Shown here: piece after piece, positions 1 through 8,613 of the stretch
How the letters are laid out: each line of letters begins with the position of its first letter
Numbering within the stretch: the stretch's first letter is position 1
DNA from: CAVQCJ01 sp963711005
GTDB lineage: Bacteria; Actinomycetota; Actinomycetes; Prado026
DNA: 64,000 nt
Assembly (NCBI GenBank): GCA_963711005.1
Contig: CAVQCJ010000006.1
Span: forward strand, 620,001 to 684,000
Reading direction: 5' to 3'
The notes under the pieces: model-generated
What the model was told of the DNA's origin: nothing
The model's input: the letters and a program-made list of their open reading frames with translations, nothing else
Database searches by the model: none
Position numbers and translations under genes: made by a program

Positions 1-367
1 CGGCGACACCGCGCAGCCAGGTCGCCGCGACGAAGCCGGCCAGGTCGGTCGTGGCGCCGCCGCCCAGCCCGACGACGGCGTCGGACCGGGTGAAACGGGC
101 GGAGCCGAGCGAGGACCACAGCTCGGCGGCCACCCGCACGTCCTTGGCCGCCTCGCCGTCCGGGACGGGCAACGACAGCGGCCGCAGCCCTGCGGCCGCG
201 AGCGCGGCGCAGACCTGCGCGGCGCGGTCCGCGAGCACGTGCGGGTGCACCACGGCGACCCGCACCGTCCGCGGGCCGAGCAGCCCGGGCAGCTCGCCGA
301 GCAGGCCCGTGCCGACCAGCACGTCGTACGCCGTGCCGACCGCGATCCGAGTCGGGACTGCGCTCAC
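1..367 (-). CDS. aroB: 3-dehydroquinate synthase (3' end outside window)
   Basis: N-terminal ~122 residues of 3-dehydroquinate synthase, which converts DAHP to 3-dehydroquinate in the cytoplasmic shikimate pathway. The visible part holds the NAD-binding glycine-rich segment GLGGGATTDLAGFVAATW that is characteristic of the family, preceded by a DGEAAK segment. Start is GTG at 365-367, overlapping the aroK stop by four bases (GTGA), which indicates translational coupling in an aroC-aroK-aroB operon. The catalytic metal-binding half lies beyond base 1. Confidence 0.93.
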   Translation of the reverse strand, partial: MSAVPTRIAVGTAYDVLVGTGLLGELPGLLGPRTVRVAVVHPHVLADRAAQVCAALAAAGLRPLSLPVPDGEAAKDVRVAAELWSSLGSARFTRSDAVVGLGGGATTDLAGFVAATWLRGVA

Positions 368-879
368 CGGGCCGCCTCGCCGGCCAGCACCCGGGCGACG
401 TCCGCGGCGACGTCCTGCGGGGTGCGGCCGTCGGTCGGCACCGTCGCCACGGCTACCTCTTCGTAGAACCCGCGACGGGCCTCCATCAGCCGCAGCCACT
501 GCGCGCGCGGGTTGCCCAGCAGCAGCGGGCGGTCCCGGTTGAACCCGACCCGCGAGGCCGCGTCCTTGACCCCCACGTCGAGGAAGACCACCCGACGGCC
601 GGCCAGCGCCGCGCGGGTCGCCGGGTCGAGCACTGCTCCGCCGCCGAGAGCGAGCACGCCGTCGTGCGTCGCGAGCGCGTCCGTCACCGCCGTCGCCTCG
701 AGCCGGCGGAACTGGGCCTCCCCCTGGTCGACGAAGATGTCCCGAACCGGGACCCCGGCCGCCGTCTCGACGTCGGCGTCGGTGTCCCGGAACGCCACCC
801 CGAGAGTCTCGGCGAGCAGCCGCCCGACGGTGGTCTTGCCGGCCCCGGGCGGCCCCACCAGGACCACCAGCGGCGCCAT
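364..879 (-). CDS. aroK: Shikimate kinase
   Basis: 171-residue shikimate kinase, phosphorylating the 3-hydroxyl of shikimate with ATP. A Walker A loop GPPGAGKTT lies at about residues 8-16, the shikimate-binding DTDAD at ~32-36, a GGGAV loop at ~78-82 and a lid arginine in NRDRPLL near 115. Length is normal for the family. ATG start at 877-879 overlaps the aroC stop by one base; the 3' end overlaps aroB by four. The operon order aroC-aroK-aroB is the usual actinobacterial one. Confidence 0.96.
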   Translation of the reverse strand: MAPLVVLVGPPGAGKTTVGRLLAETLGVAFRDTDADVETAAGVPVRDIFVDQGEAQFRRLEATAVTDALATHDGVLALGGGAVLDPATRAALAGRRVVFLDVGVKDAASRVGFNRDRPLLLGNPRAQWLRLMEARRGFYEEVAVATVPTDGRTPQDVAADVARVLAGEAAR

Positions 880-2057
880 CAGCGCACGACCAGGTGCTCG
901 AGGTAGGACCGCAGGTTGCGCCCGGTCTCGCCGACCGAGTCGCCGCCGAACTTCTCCAGCACAGCGTCCGCCACGACCAGCGCGACCATCGCCTCCGCGA
1001 CGATGCCGGCGGCCGGGACGGCGCAGACGTCCGACCGCTGGTTGATCGCCTTGGCCGCCTCGCCGGTGCGTACGTCGACAGTGTCCAGCGCGCGCGGGAC
1101 CGTGGAGATGGGCTTCATCGCCGCCCGGACCCGGAGCACCTCGCCGGTGCTCATCCCGCCCTCGGTGCCCCCGGAGCGGTTGCTGCGCCGGCGGACGCCG
1201 GCGGGACCGGCCTCGATCTCGTCGTGCGCCACCGAGCCGCGGGCCCGCGCCACCGCGAACCCGTCGCCCACCTCGACACCCTTGATGGCCTGCACACCCA
1301 TCAGGGCGGCGGCGAGCCGGGAGTCCAGCCGACGGTCCCAGTGCACGTGGCTGCCGAGGCCGGGCGGCAGCCCGTGCACGACGACCTCGACGACCCCGCC
1401 GAGGGTGTCGCCGTCCGAGCGGGCCGCGTCCACCTCGGCGACCATGGCGGCGCTCGCCTCCGGGTCCAGGCAGCGGACCGGGTCGGCGTCGACCCGTGCC
1501 GCGTCCTCGGGCTGCGGCCAGCACCCCGACGGTGCCGCCGCGGCGCCGAGCTCGACCACGTGGCTGAGCACCGTGACCCCGGCGACCTGGGCGAGGAACG
1601 CCCGGACCACGGCGCCGAGGGCGACCCGGGCGGCCGTCTCCCGGGCGCTGGCCCGCTCGAGCACCGGCCGCGCGTCGTCGAAGCCGTACTTCTGCATCCC
1701 GGCCAGGTCGGCGTGCCCTGGTCTGGGGCGGCTCAGCGGCGCGTTGCGGGCGAGGCCGTCCAGCACCTCCTGGTCGACCGGGTCGACCGCCATCACCTGC
1801 TCCCACTTGGGCCACTCGGTGTTGCCCACCTGGACCGCCACCGGCGAGCCGAGGGTCAGGCCGTGCCGCACCCCGCCGAGCACGGTGACCTCGTCCTGCT
1901 CGAAGCCCATCCGCGCCCCGCGGCCGTAGCCGAGCCGGCGGCGTCCCAGGTCGGTCGAGATGTCGTCGGTGGTGACCCGCACGCCCGCCGGGAGCCCCTC
2001 CAGGACCGCGACCAGGGCGGGCCCGTGCGACTCCCCCGCGGTCAGCCAGCGCAGCAT
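879..2057 (-). CDS. aroC: Chorismate synthase
   Basis: 392-residue chorismate synthase, the FMN-dependent enzyme converting EPSP to chorismate. It starts MLRWLTAGESHGP and carries the family signatures GYGRGARM near residue 45, RPRPGHADL near 110 and the C-terminal NRSGGTEGGMSTGE segment that contacts FMN. Full length. GGAGGATCACTGC immediately before the ATG is a strong ribosome site. It is first gene of the aroCKB operon; a hairpin at 2086-2114 separates it from the pilus genes upstream. Confidence 0.97.
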   Translation of the reverse strand: MLRWLTAGESHGPALVAVLEGLPAGVRVTTDDISTDLGRRRLGYGRGARMGFEQDEVTVLGGVRHGLTLGSPVAVQVGNTEWPKWEQVMAVDPVDQEVLDGLARNAPLSRPRPGHADLAGMQKYGFDDARPVLERASARETAARVALGAVVRAFLAQVAGVTVLSHVVELGAAAAPSGCWPQPEDAARVDADPVRCLDPEASAAMVAEVDAARSDGDTLGGVVEVVVHGLPPGLGSHVHWDRRLDSRLAAALMGVQAIKGVEVGDGFAVARARGSVAHDEIEAGPAGVRRRSNRSGGTEGGMSTGEVLRVRAAMKPISTVPRALDTVDVRTGEAAKAINQRSDVCAVPAAGIVAEAMVALVVADAVLEKFGGDSVGETGRNLRSYLEHLVVR

Positions 2058-2085
2058 GCAGTGATCCTCCCACGAGGCACGCGGA

Positions 2086-2114
2086 CGGGCCGTCCCCCGG
2101 AGGGAGACGGCCCG
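2086..2114 (-). terminator. Stem-loop between pilus operon and aroC
   Basis: Nine-base perfect stem (2086-2094 with 2106-2114, cgggccgtc/gacggcccg) with an 11-base loop in the 90-base gap between the PilP-like stop and the aroC start. No T-run follows, as is common in high-GC actinobacteria. A candidate terminator for the pilus assembly operon. Confidence 0.4.
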
Positions 2115-2147
2115 GCTGCGAGTCGGGCGGCTGGCGCCGCCGTCCGG

Positions 2148-2780
2148 TCAGGTGCGCAGCGTCAGGCTCTTGCCCACCGACAGGACCAGGCTCGAGTCCC
2201 CGAAGAGGAACTGCGCCTGGGTGGTCCCGGCGATGATGTCGAGGCTGAAGTACTTCGCGAAGACCTGGCCGCGCTTGACGCCGGTGTACTTGGTCCCGTT
2301 GACGGTGACGTCCGCCGTGACCGCCGACGTGTTGAGCTTGACCAGGGTGATCGTCTCGGTCAGGCCGCTGGGGAGCGTCGTGGCCGTGGTGGTGCCGGTG
2401 CCCGAGCTGGACTGCGCCGTGGGCGCGGCGCTGCCCCCGGCCGCCGTCGTCGGGACGACGAGGGCCGCGAACGGGTCACGCCCCGACTGCGAGATGCTCT
2501 GCGGTGCCGTCGAGGTGACCGGCTTGGCGCTGGCCGACGGAGCCTTGGACCCGGCCGGTGCCGCCGCGGAGGCCTTGGGCACCGCACCGGTAGCCGTGTC
2601 GTCGCTGCTACCGCCTGCGAAGAGCAGGAAGTACGCCGCGGCCGCGAGCACGAGCACGCCGACCACCACGGCTACCAGCACGATCGGCTTGGGGCCGCCG
2701 GACGCCGCGAGCGCCTCCTCGGCCGGCGGCTGCTCGGCGACTGCCGTGCCCGCGGAGCCGAACTGGTTGCTGTCAGACAT
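2148..2780 (-). CDS. PilP-like membrane-anchored pilus assembly protein
   Basis: 210 residues. A charged N-terminus is followed by one membrane segment at about residues 32-52, a low-complexity Ala/Ser/Thr/Pro linker to ~95, an RDPFAAL motif like the NPF/DPF segment of PilP lipoproteins, and a beta-rich C-terminal domain of ~75 residues (YTGVKRGQVF, FSLDIIAG) resembling the GspC/PilP homology region. It lies 13 bases after pilO as last gene of the pilM-pilN-pilO run, where PilP normally sits. There is no lipobox, so it is anchored by the helix. Assignment rests mostly on position and domain layout. Confidence 0.6.
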   Translation of the reverse strand: MSDSNQFGSAGTAVAEQPPAEEALAASGGPKPIVLVAVVVGVLVLAAAAYFLLFAGGSSDDTATGAVPKASAAAPAGSKAPSASAKPVTSTAPQSISQSGRDPFAALVVPTTAAGGSAAPTAQSSSGTGTTTATTLPSGLTETITLVKLNTSAVTADVTVNGTKYTGVKRGQVFAKYFSLDIIAGTTQAQFLFGDSSLVLSVGKSLTLRT

Positions 2781-2793
2781 CGCTGGACCCTTC

Positions 2794-3495
2794 CTACTGG
2801 GCCGGCGTCGTCGTGGTCGACGACGTGGCCGGGGTGCTGGAGGTGCCGGTGACCGGCGGTGTCACGTGCAGCGGCGAGGATCCGGGTGCGGTCGCCGACG
2901 AGGTCATGAAGGCCCGGAAGGTGACGATCGCCGCCAGCGGCGGTGACGCCCCCGCTGACAGAGGTGCCGCGCCGCCGCCGCCGCTGCTCACGTTGAGCGA
3001 GAGGCCGTTCACCAGCAGCGCGCGCTTGAGGCTCTCCATCTTGAGGAAGAACCGCTCGATGTTGTAGTAGGTCCCGTCGACCTCCATCGACACGTTGATG
3101 ACCTGCAGCGTCTGCCCGTTGAGGCCGACGGCGTTCGCCGGTGCCTGCGCCGAGGTCGCGACCGGGGCCACCGGCGAGAACGAGTGGATGGTGACGCCGG
3201 TGCTGCCGGCGATGGACGACAGCGAGCGGATCAGTGCGGGCAGATCCGGGTTCTGAGGGATCCGCTGCTGCACGTCGGCGATGATGGCCTGCTGCTTGGG
3301 CAGGTCCTTCTGCAGCGCCTGCAGCTCCGCGATCTGATTCTTGAGGACGTCGTTCTTGGTGTTCTGCGCGGCTGCCTGCAGCCGCAGGTCGTCCGCGCTG
3401 GCCCGCTTCGGCGAGACCACGAGGAACCAACCGGCGAGCAGAACGGCCACCGCCAGAACGGCGGACAGCATCGACCACTTCCTGGTGCGCGTCAT
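2794..3495 (-). CDS. pilO: Type IV pilus inner-membrane platform protein PilO
   Basis: 233 residues: short basic N-terminus, one membrane helix at about 8-27, a predicted coiled coil at ~35-75 (LQAAAQNTKNDVLKNQ and following), then the ferredoxin-like PilO domain containing VSMEVDGTYYNIERFF and LLVNGLSL. It pairs with PilN in the assembly platform. The C-terminus is a Thr/Ser/Pro-rich tail. Start ATG is one base after the pilN stop, so the two are co-translated. Confidence 0.82.
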   Translation of the reverse strand: MTRTRKWSMLSAVLAVAVLLAGWFLVVSPKRASADDLRLQAAAQNTKNDVLKNQIAELQALQKDLPKQQAIIADVQQRIPQNPDLPALIRSLSSIAGSTGVTIHSFSPVAPVATSAQAPANAVGLNGQTLQVINVSMEVDGTYYNIERFFLKMESLKRALLVNGLSLNVSSGGGGAAPLSAGASPPLAAIVTFRAFMTSSATAPGSSPLHVTPPVTGTSSTPATSSTTTTPAQ

Positions 3496-3496
3496 G

Positions 3497-4153
3497 TCAG
3501 CTGCCCGCCTTCGGCGCGTAACGGTTCGAGAGGGCCTTGGTGGAGATGGCCACCGACGAGGTGAACGTGAACCCGCTCTTGCTCGTGCCGGAGCCCTGCA
3601 AGGTGGTCAGGTACGGGTCTGTGTACGACTTCTGCGCGGCCAGTGCCTGCAGCCAGCCCGCGACCTGCGGGAGGTTCGTAGCCAGGCCCTGCATGCTGAC
3701 GTTGCCGAGCGCCGCGTTGCCCCACGCGCCCTTGACCGACCCTGGGGTGTCGACGTTCTGGGTGACGGTGATGTTCGTCAGCCAGACACCGGACGGCATG
3801 CCCAGGCTCAGGTCGTTGAGCACGTAGGAGTAGCGGACCTCCTGGCCCATCGCCTGGGTCAGCTGGGCCTGCGCGGTCTGCGCCTGGGCGTAGACCACCG
3901 GGACCTGGGCGTACTTGGTGACCTCGCCCTGGAGCTGGACGCCGGTGGCCTGGGCCGAGGACAGGTCGTCCTGGGCCGCGCTCTCGTCGCCGGCGGCCAT
4001 GTACCACAGGCCACCCACGACCAGCACGGCCGCGAAGACTCCCAGCCCCATGACCATCTGGGCTGTGCGGAACTTGGCGCCCTCGGAGATCTCCGGTGGC
4101 AGCAGGTTCACCCGGGGCAAGGTGCCCGTCTGAACGGCGGTCGTGGTGCTCAT
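3497..4153 (-). CDS. pilN: Type IV pilus assembly protein PilN
   Basis: 218 residues. The cytoplasmic N-terminal segment contains the conserved RVNLLPPEI motif at about residues 14-22, which in characterised PilN proteins inserts into PilM. A membrane helix follows at ~33-53, then a periplasmic-type coiled coil and an alpha/beta domain. The ATG at 4151-4153 shares a base with the pilM stop. It works with PilM and PilO to link the extension motor to the pilus base. Confidence 0.87.
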   Translation of the reverse strand: MSTTTAVQTGTLPRVNLLPPEISEGAKFRTAQMVMGLGVFAAVLVVGGLWYMAAGDESAAQDDLSSAQATGVQLQGEVTKYAQVPVVYAQAQTAQAQLTQAMGQEVRYSYVLNDLSLGMPSGVWLTNITVTQNVDTPGSVKGAWGNAALGNVSMQGLATNLPQVAGWLQALAAQKSYTDPYLTTLQGSGTSKSGFTFTSSVAISTKALSNRYAPKAGS

Positions 4154-5229
4154 CAGGCTGCTCCGAGGGCGAGGCCCACCGGGACGACGGCGAGCGGCTG
4201 CACGAACTCGATCTGCTCAGGGCTGAGGCCGGTACGACCCAGCGCGAGGCGTTCCATGGGGTTGCCGACCACGACCGGCGCCCGCGTCGCGGACTGCAGT
4301 CGCTCGGCCAGACCCGCCAGCCGCGCTCCGCCGCCGGTCAGGACCACCCGGGAGATCCGGGTGGAACCGGTCGAGGCCTCGTAGTAGTCCAGCGAACCGC
4401 GGACCTCGTCGACGAACGTGGACGCTGCGGCCTCGATGACCCGGGAGGCGATCATCGCGCCCTCGGGTACGTCGGTGCGAAGGCCGATCTCCTGCTTCAT
4501 CGCCTCGGCCTGCGCACCGGCGACGCCCATGCGCTCCGAGACCGCGTCGGTGAGGTCCTGGCCACCCATGAGCAGGATGCGGATGAACCGCGGGGCCCCG
4601 CCCTCGTGGACCACGATGTTGGTGACGCGCGCGCCGACGTCGACCAGCGCCTGCACCTCCGCGCCCATCCCCAGGTTGTCCTGTGCGGCCAGCGAGCGCA
4701 GCACGGCGAACGAGGAGAGGTCGACGCTGGTGACGGTGAGGCCGGCCTTCTGGACGGCGTGGACCGCGTTCATCACCATCTCGCGGGAGGCTGCCACCAG
4801 CATGCCGCGACGCATCCGGCCGCCGTTGTCGTTGGTGAACTCCTCGAGGGTGAAGAAGTCCAGCACGGCGTGCTCGACCGGCATCGGCACCAGGTCCTGG
4901 ACCTGGTACCCGAGCGCCGAGCGCAGCTCGCCGTCCGGCAGCCACGGAAGGTCGACCTGGCGCACGATGACCTTCTGGTTCGCGACGCCGATGACGACCT
5001 TCTTGCCGGAGAACTTCGTGTGGGTCCACAGCTGCTTGATGGCCTCGCCCACGGCTGCGGGGTCGACCACCTCGCCGTCGCGCACGGCCCCTTCGGGAAG
5101 CGCGACCTGGCCGAACTTCTCGAGGGTGACCTGGGCCTTGCCGAACGAGAGCTCGGCTGCGCGCACCCCCGACGTCCCGATGTCGAGACCGATGGCGGAT
5201 CGTCCTGCCACGACGCCAACCTTTCGCAT
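4153..5229 (-). CDS. pilM: Type IV pilus actin-like ATPase PilM
   Basis: 358 residues from the ATG at 5227-5229, which has AGGTG five bases upstream; a GTG at 5251-5253 would add eight residues. It is an actin/FtsA-fold cytoplasmic protein with the phosphate-1 loop GLDIGTSGVRAAEL near the N-terminus, phosphate-2 DVGARVTNIVVHE, and the adenosine motif LTGGGARLAGLAERL near the C-terminus. It binds the N-terminal LLPP motif of PilN. First gene of pilMNO-(pilP-like). Confidence 0.93.
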   Translation of the reverse strand: MRKVGVVAGRSAIGLDIGTSGVRAAELSFGKAQVTLEKFGQVALPEGAVRDGEVVDPAAVGEAIKQLWTHTKFSGKKVVIGVANQKVIVRQVDLPWLPDGELRSALGYQVQDLVPMPVEHAVLDFFTLEEFTNDNGGRMRRGMLVAASREMVMNAVHAVQKAGLTVTSVDLSSFAVLRSLAAQDNLGMGAEVQALVDVGARVTNIVVHEGGAPRFIRILLMGGQDLTDAVSERMGVAGAQAEAMKQEIGLRTDVPEGAMIASRVIEAAASTFVDEVRGSLDYYEASTGSTRISRVVLTGGGARLAGLAERLQSATRAPVVVGNPMERLALGRTGLSPEQIEFVQPLAVVPVGLALGAA

Positions 5230-5296
5230 GGCGGCACCTGCCTGCCGCACCACTTGCCCCTGAGAGGCGTTTCAGCGGGAAGGATCGGCTGACGCG

Positions 5297-5321
5297 CGGC
5301 CCGGCTTGAGCAATCGGGCCG
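5297..5321 (-). terminator. Short stem-loop between pilD and pilM
   Basis: Seven-base stem cggcccg/cgggccg (5297-5303 with 5315-5321) with an 11-base loop in the 113-base gap after the prepilin peptidase stop. It may attenuate read-through into pilM; weak by itself. Confidence 0.33.
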
Positions 5322-5342
5322 AAGGGTTCGTCGAAATCGCGG

Positions 5343-6165
5343 TCAGCGACCGAGGACGCGCGTGTACGCGTCGGCGATCTGGGTGCCCCAGAGCACCCCG
5401 ACGAGCGCCCCGGCGAGCATGTACGGGCCGTACGGGATGGTGGTCTTGCGGCCGGCCCGGCCGGCCAGGATCAGCGCGATGCCGGTCACGCCGCCGATGA
5501 GGAAGCCGGCGAACCCGCCCACGACCAGGGCCCCCCAGCTCGAGCCATCCCAGGTACATCCCGACCACGCCGGACAGCTTCACGTCGCCGAAACCCATGC
5601 CGCGGGGCCAGATCCAGGCCAGCGCGTAGTAGAAGGCGTACAGGGCGGCCCCTGCGCCCACCGCGCGCAGTGCGGCGGCCCCGTCATGCCCCAGCAGCGA
5701 CGCGAGCCCCAGGAGGGCCGCTGCGACCCCGTAGGACGGCAGCACGATGCTGTTGGGCAGCTTGCGCGTGTCCAGGTCGATCGCACCCAGCGCGACCCCG
5801 ACGGCCCCCAGGTACAGGTACGCGGGCAGCTCCCACGAGGCGCCGAACCGCCAGCCCAGCACACCGAAGACCGCGGCGGTGAGCAGCTCGACCAGGGGGT
5901 ACCGCACGCTGACCGGGTGGTGGCAGGTGCGGCAGCGGCCGCGCAGCACCACCCAGCTCGCGACCGGCACGTTCTCGTACCAGGTCAGCTGCCGGTCGCA
6001 GCTGGGGCAGTGCGAGCGCGGGTGGACCACGGACTCGCCCCGCGGGACTCGCCAGATGACGACGTTGAGGAAGGAGCCGACGAACAGCCCGAGCAGGGCC
6101 GCCAGCACCGCGACGGCGACCGTGGGAACCGGTTCGGACGCCGCCGACGTCGAGAGCGTGAGCAT
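5343..6165 (-). CDS. pilD: Prepilin peptidase/N-methyltransferase (one frameshift)
   Basis: A24-family membrane aspartic protease that cleaves the leader of the pilins in this locus after Gly and N-methylates the new N-terminus. Both zinc-type CxxC pairs are visible (HCPSCDRQ and RCRTCHHP at ~40-65), as are the two catalytic aspartates in AIDLDTRKLPN and GMGFGDVKL, and several membrane helices. The frame breaks after GMYLGWLEL at ~5530-5540, in a run of six G on the coding strand. Removing one base restores VVGGFAGFLIGG and an ending at 5343, giving 273 residues. The start is ATG 6163-6165, because a hairpin occupies 6180-6208 upstream. Confidence 0.88.
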
Positions 6166-6179
6166 GGGGACGGACGGCA

Positions 6180-6208
6180 CCCGCCACACCGTAGTGGGGT
6201 GTGGCGGG
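6180..6208 (-). terminator. Perfect 11-bp hairpin after the PilX-like gene
   Basis: cccgccacacc (6180-6190) pairs perfectly with ggtgtggcggg (6198-6208), with a 7-base loop. It lies eight bases past the PilX-like stop and 14 bases before the pilD start, so it can terminate or attenuate between the minor pilins and pilD. It also argues against pilD starts further upstream. Confidence 0.6.
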
Positions 6209-6215
6209 CGACCGG

Positions 6216-7859
6216 TCAGTACTGGGGCTTCAGCTCGGCCGTGGTCTTGCCGGCCCACACCGCGTTCGTCCACTGCGGGAAGTACGGCGGCGAGGCGAAC
6301 TTCAGCCGGGTGTCGTAGCTGTAGTCCTTGAGGAACCCGGTGCCGCTGGCACCGCCGGTGCCGACGATGCCACGCCACTTCTGGGCGATCGAGCCACGGA
6401 CGTGCAACGACCCGAGCTTGACGCCCTGGTTGTACGACTCCACCCAGAAGCTGTGCTGCAGCGTCTGGATCGAGGCGTAGATCCAGCGGTCGTTGATCGT
6501 CATCAGGTCGTTCCCGGAGCTGTCCACCGGGTGGTAGACGATGACGGAGTTCGCGGCGACCAGCCCGAGGATGTCCGGACCGGTCGGAGCGCTGCCTGCG
6601 GTGGTGTTCACGAGCAGCAGGTCGTTGGTCACGATGATGTTGTTCTGCGCCGCCAGCGTGACCCGTCCCTTGAGCGTGCCCTCGACGTACACGTTGCCGT
6701 TGCCGCAGTACAGCGTCGACAGGTTCGTGTTGACGTCGTTGGCGATCGGCAGGCCGTCACCGATCTGGCCGGTCGTGCACTTGGCCTGCGTGCTCGCGTT
6801 CTTGACGTAGATGACCTGGTCGGTCGGCACCGGGACCGTGACGGACGCGCCGGTGCCCAGGGTCGTCGGGTCGCCGCAGCCGGTGCCGGTGACCGTGCCG
6901 ACGCTCTTCTTGCTCCACACCGTCATGGTGCCGTCGGGGTTGAACTTGATCCGGGTGTCACCGGTGTACTGGCAGCCCGGGTACGTCGAGAAGAGGCTGG
7001 TGTTGTCCGGCGGGTTCAGGACCCCCGCGTACACCGGCTTGTAGCCGTTGTAGTTGGGCGTGGCCGATCCGCGGAAGCAGCCCGCGTACGTCGGGCCGGT
7101 CGCCGTCTGGCAGCCCGGGTCCGACGTCTCGTAGCCCTTGAGGAAGGTCGGCGTCCCGCTCATCAGCGGCGTGTCGTTGAAGTGCACCTGACCGTCAAGC
7201 TGGTCGCCGGTGACGAAGGTGATCTCGACGCAGCCGGACCGGGTCTCGTACCAGTAGTTGGCGCTGGTCGGGCCCGACTTGCCGCAGGCGTCCGTGGACG
7301 GGCCGCTCGGGTACGCGGTCGCGTTCGCGGGGTCGGCGTCCTCGAAGTCGGTGTAGTACAGGAAGTCCGTCGCCCCGCCGCGAGCGGTGAGCACCTGGAC
7401 GCTGCGCGTGACCCCGTTGACCTTGCCGGTCGAGGTGACCCGCACGACGCCCTGGCTGTAGATAGCGCTGGCGTCGATGTCGTAGTGGAAGGCTCCGCGA
7501 GCCGGGTTCGCTGTGGACAGGTTCAGCCAGCCTGGCGGCGTGGCGCTGGTCCAGCCGCAGGTGTTGGTCCCCGTCTTGCCGCCCTTGAGCGCGACGTTGG
7601 TGCAGTCGACGGTCTGCCAGTACGAGTCGTTCTGGTTCAGCCGGGACAGGTAGTCGTCGACGCCGGCCTGGGCCGCGGCCAGGGCCGCGTTCCAGTCCTG
7701 GTCGTGCCGCGCCTGCGGCTGCTGCTGCAGCGCGTAGCCGAGCGCCGCGGTGACCAGGAGGGCCAGCACGGTGATGGAGGCCATGACCATGATCATCGCG
7801 ATGCCCTGGTCGTCGCCCTTGTGCAGGCGACGCCGCAGGATCATTCGTCGGGTCATCAT
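6216..7859 (-). CDS. Large PilX-like minor pilus protein, cysteine-containing
   Basis: 547 residues. A basic N-terminus (MMTRRMILRRRL) precedes a hydrophobic helix at ~19-42 with GIAMIMVMASITV, the layout of the PilX N-terminal domain in pseudopilins lacking the FTLIE signature. The rest is a large extracellular-type domain, Tyr/Asn/Thr-rich with about ten cysteines in pairs (CTN/TCGW, CQTATGPTYAGC), suggesting disulphide stabilisation. It lies ten bases after the PilW-like gene and is probably part of a priming or tip complex. The function of the large domain is not recognised. Confidence 0.68.
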   Translation of the reverse strand: MMTRRMILRRRLHKGDDQGIAMIMVMASITVLALLVTAALGYALQQQPQARHDQDWNAALAAAQAGVDDYLSRLNQNDSYWQTVDCTNVALKGGKTGTNTCGWTSATPPGWLNLSTANPARGAFHYDIDASAIYSQGVVRVTSTGKVNGVTRSVQVLTARGGATDFLYYTDFEDADPANATAYPSGPSTDACGKSGPTSANYWYETRSGCVEITFVTGDQLDGQVHFNDTPLMSGTPTFLKGYETSDPGCQTATGPTYAGCFRGSATPNYNGYKPVYAGVLNPPDNTSLFSTYPGCQYTGDTRIKFNPDGTMTVWSKKSVGTVTGTGCGDPTTLGTGASVTVPVPTDQVIYVKNASTQAKCTTGQIGDGLPIANDVNTNLSTLYCGNGNVYVEGTLKGRVTLAAQNNIIVTNDLLLVNTTAGSAPTGPDILGLVAANSVIVYHPVDSSGNDLMTINDRWIYASIQTLQHSFWVESYNQGVKLGSLHVRGSIAQKWRGIVGTGGASGTGFLKDYSYDTRLKFASPPYFPQWTNAVWAGKTTAELKPQY

Positions 7860-7869
7860 GACTCCTCGC

Positions 7870-8613
7870 TCACGGGCTCGACGTCGGCTGGGCGACGCTG
7901 TCTGCGTTCGGCAGCGTGACCCGCATGGTCAAGGTGCTGCCGTGGATGGTCTGGTTGGGCGCGGCCAGCACCGTGATGAGCACGTCGATGCTGTCCACGG
8001 ATGCCAGCTCGGCCGCCGTGAGGGTCGGGTCGGTGAACTTCGAGCCGTTCTTCGCGTAGTACGTGAAGAGGGGGTTGGTGGTCTGCACGTTGCGCGCGAG
8101 CACGCGGGTCACGTCGGTCGTGCACGTGGGCAGCGCCGGTGCGCAGTACTGGTAGTTGTAGTCCCCGACGGCGTGGTTGTCCGGCCGCTGGATCGTCTCG
8201 GTGAGCACGCCGTTGGTCACGGTGTAGGTGACCCGGCTCGGGCCGACCGTGTTCGCGTCGTTGTTCAGGTTCGCGTAGAACTGCACCGAGGTCGCGGTGC
8301 CCTGGATGAAGGCGGCCGCGCCGCCGACGGCGCCGACGGCGTTCAGCTGGGAGGGCAGGACCGCGGTGCGCAGGATGCGCGACATCGAGTCCATGGCGGT
8401 CTTGGACTGGGCGCTCTGGTCCAGACGCATCGAGTTCTGGCCCACCGTGCGCTGGGTGAAGATCAGCGTGGTCTGCACCCCGGCCAGGACGATGCCCAGC
8501 ACGAAGATCACCATCACCAGCTCGACGAGCGTGTACCCGCCATCCGCGCCGCTGTCGTCGTGCCCCGCGCGCCCGGCGCGGGTCGGTCCGGCGAACCGGT
8601 GCAGCAAGCTCAT
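7870..8613 (-). CDS. PilW-like minor prepilin
   Basis: 247 residues from ATG 8611-8613, which shares one base with the upstream stop. A 28-residue leader ends in DGG, followed by the class III signal YTLVELVMVIFVLGIVLAG with the conserved +5 Glu. The soluble part contains QSAQSKTAMDSMSRILRTAV, typical of PilW-type minor pilins. Substrate of the prepilin peptidase at 5343-6165. Two cysteines lie close together (YCAPALPTC). Confidence 0.8.
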   Translation of the reverse strand: MSLLHRFAGPTRAGRAGHDDSGADGGYTLVELVMVIFVLGIVLAGVQTTLIFTQRTVGQNSMRLDQSAQSKTAMDSMSRILRTAVLPSQLNAVGAVGGAAAFIQGTATSVQFYANLNNDANTVGPSRVTYTVTNGVLTETIQRPDNHAVGDYNYQYCAPALPTCTTDVTRVLARNVQTTNPLFTYYAKNGSKFTDPTLTAAELASVDSIDVLITVLAAPNQTIHGSTLTMRVTLPNADSVAQPTSSP

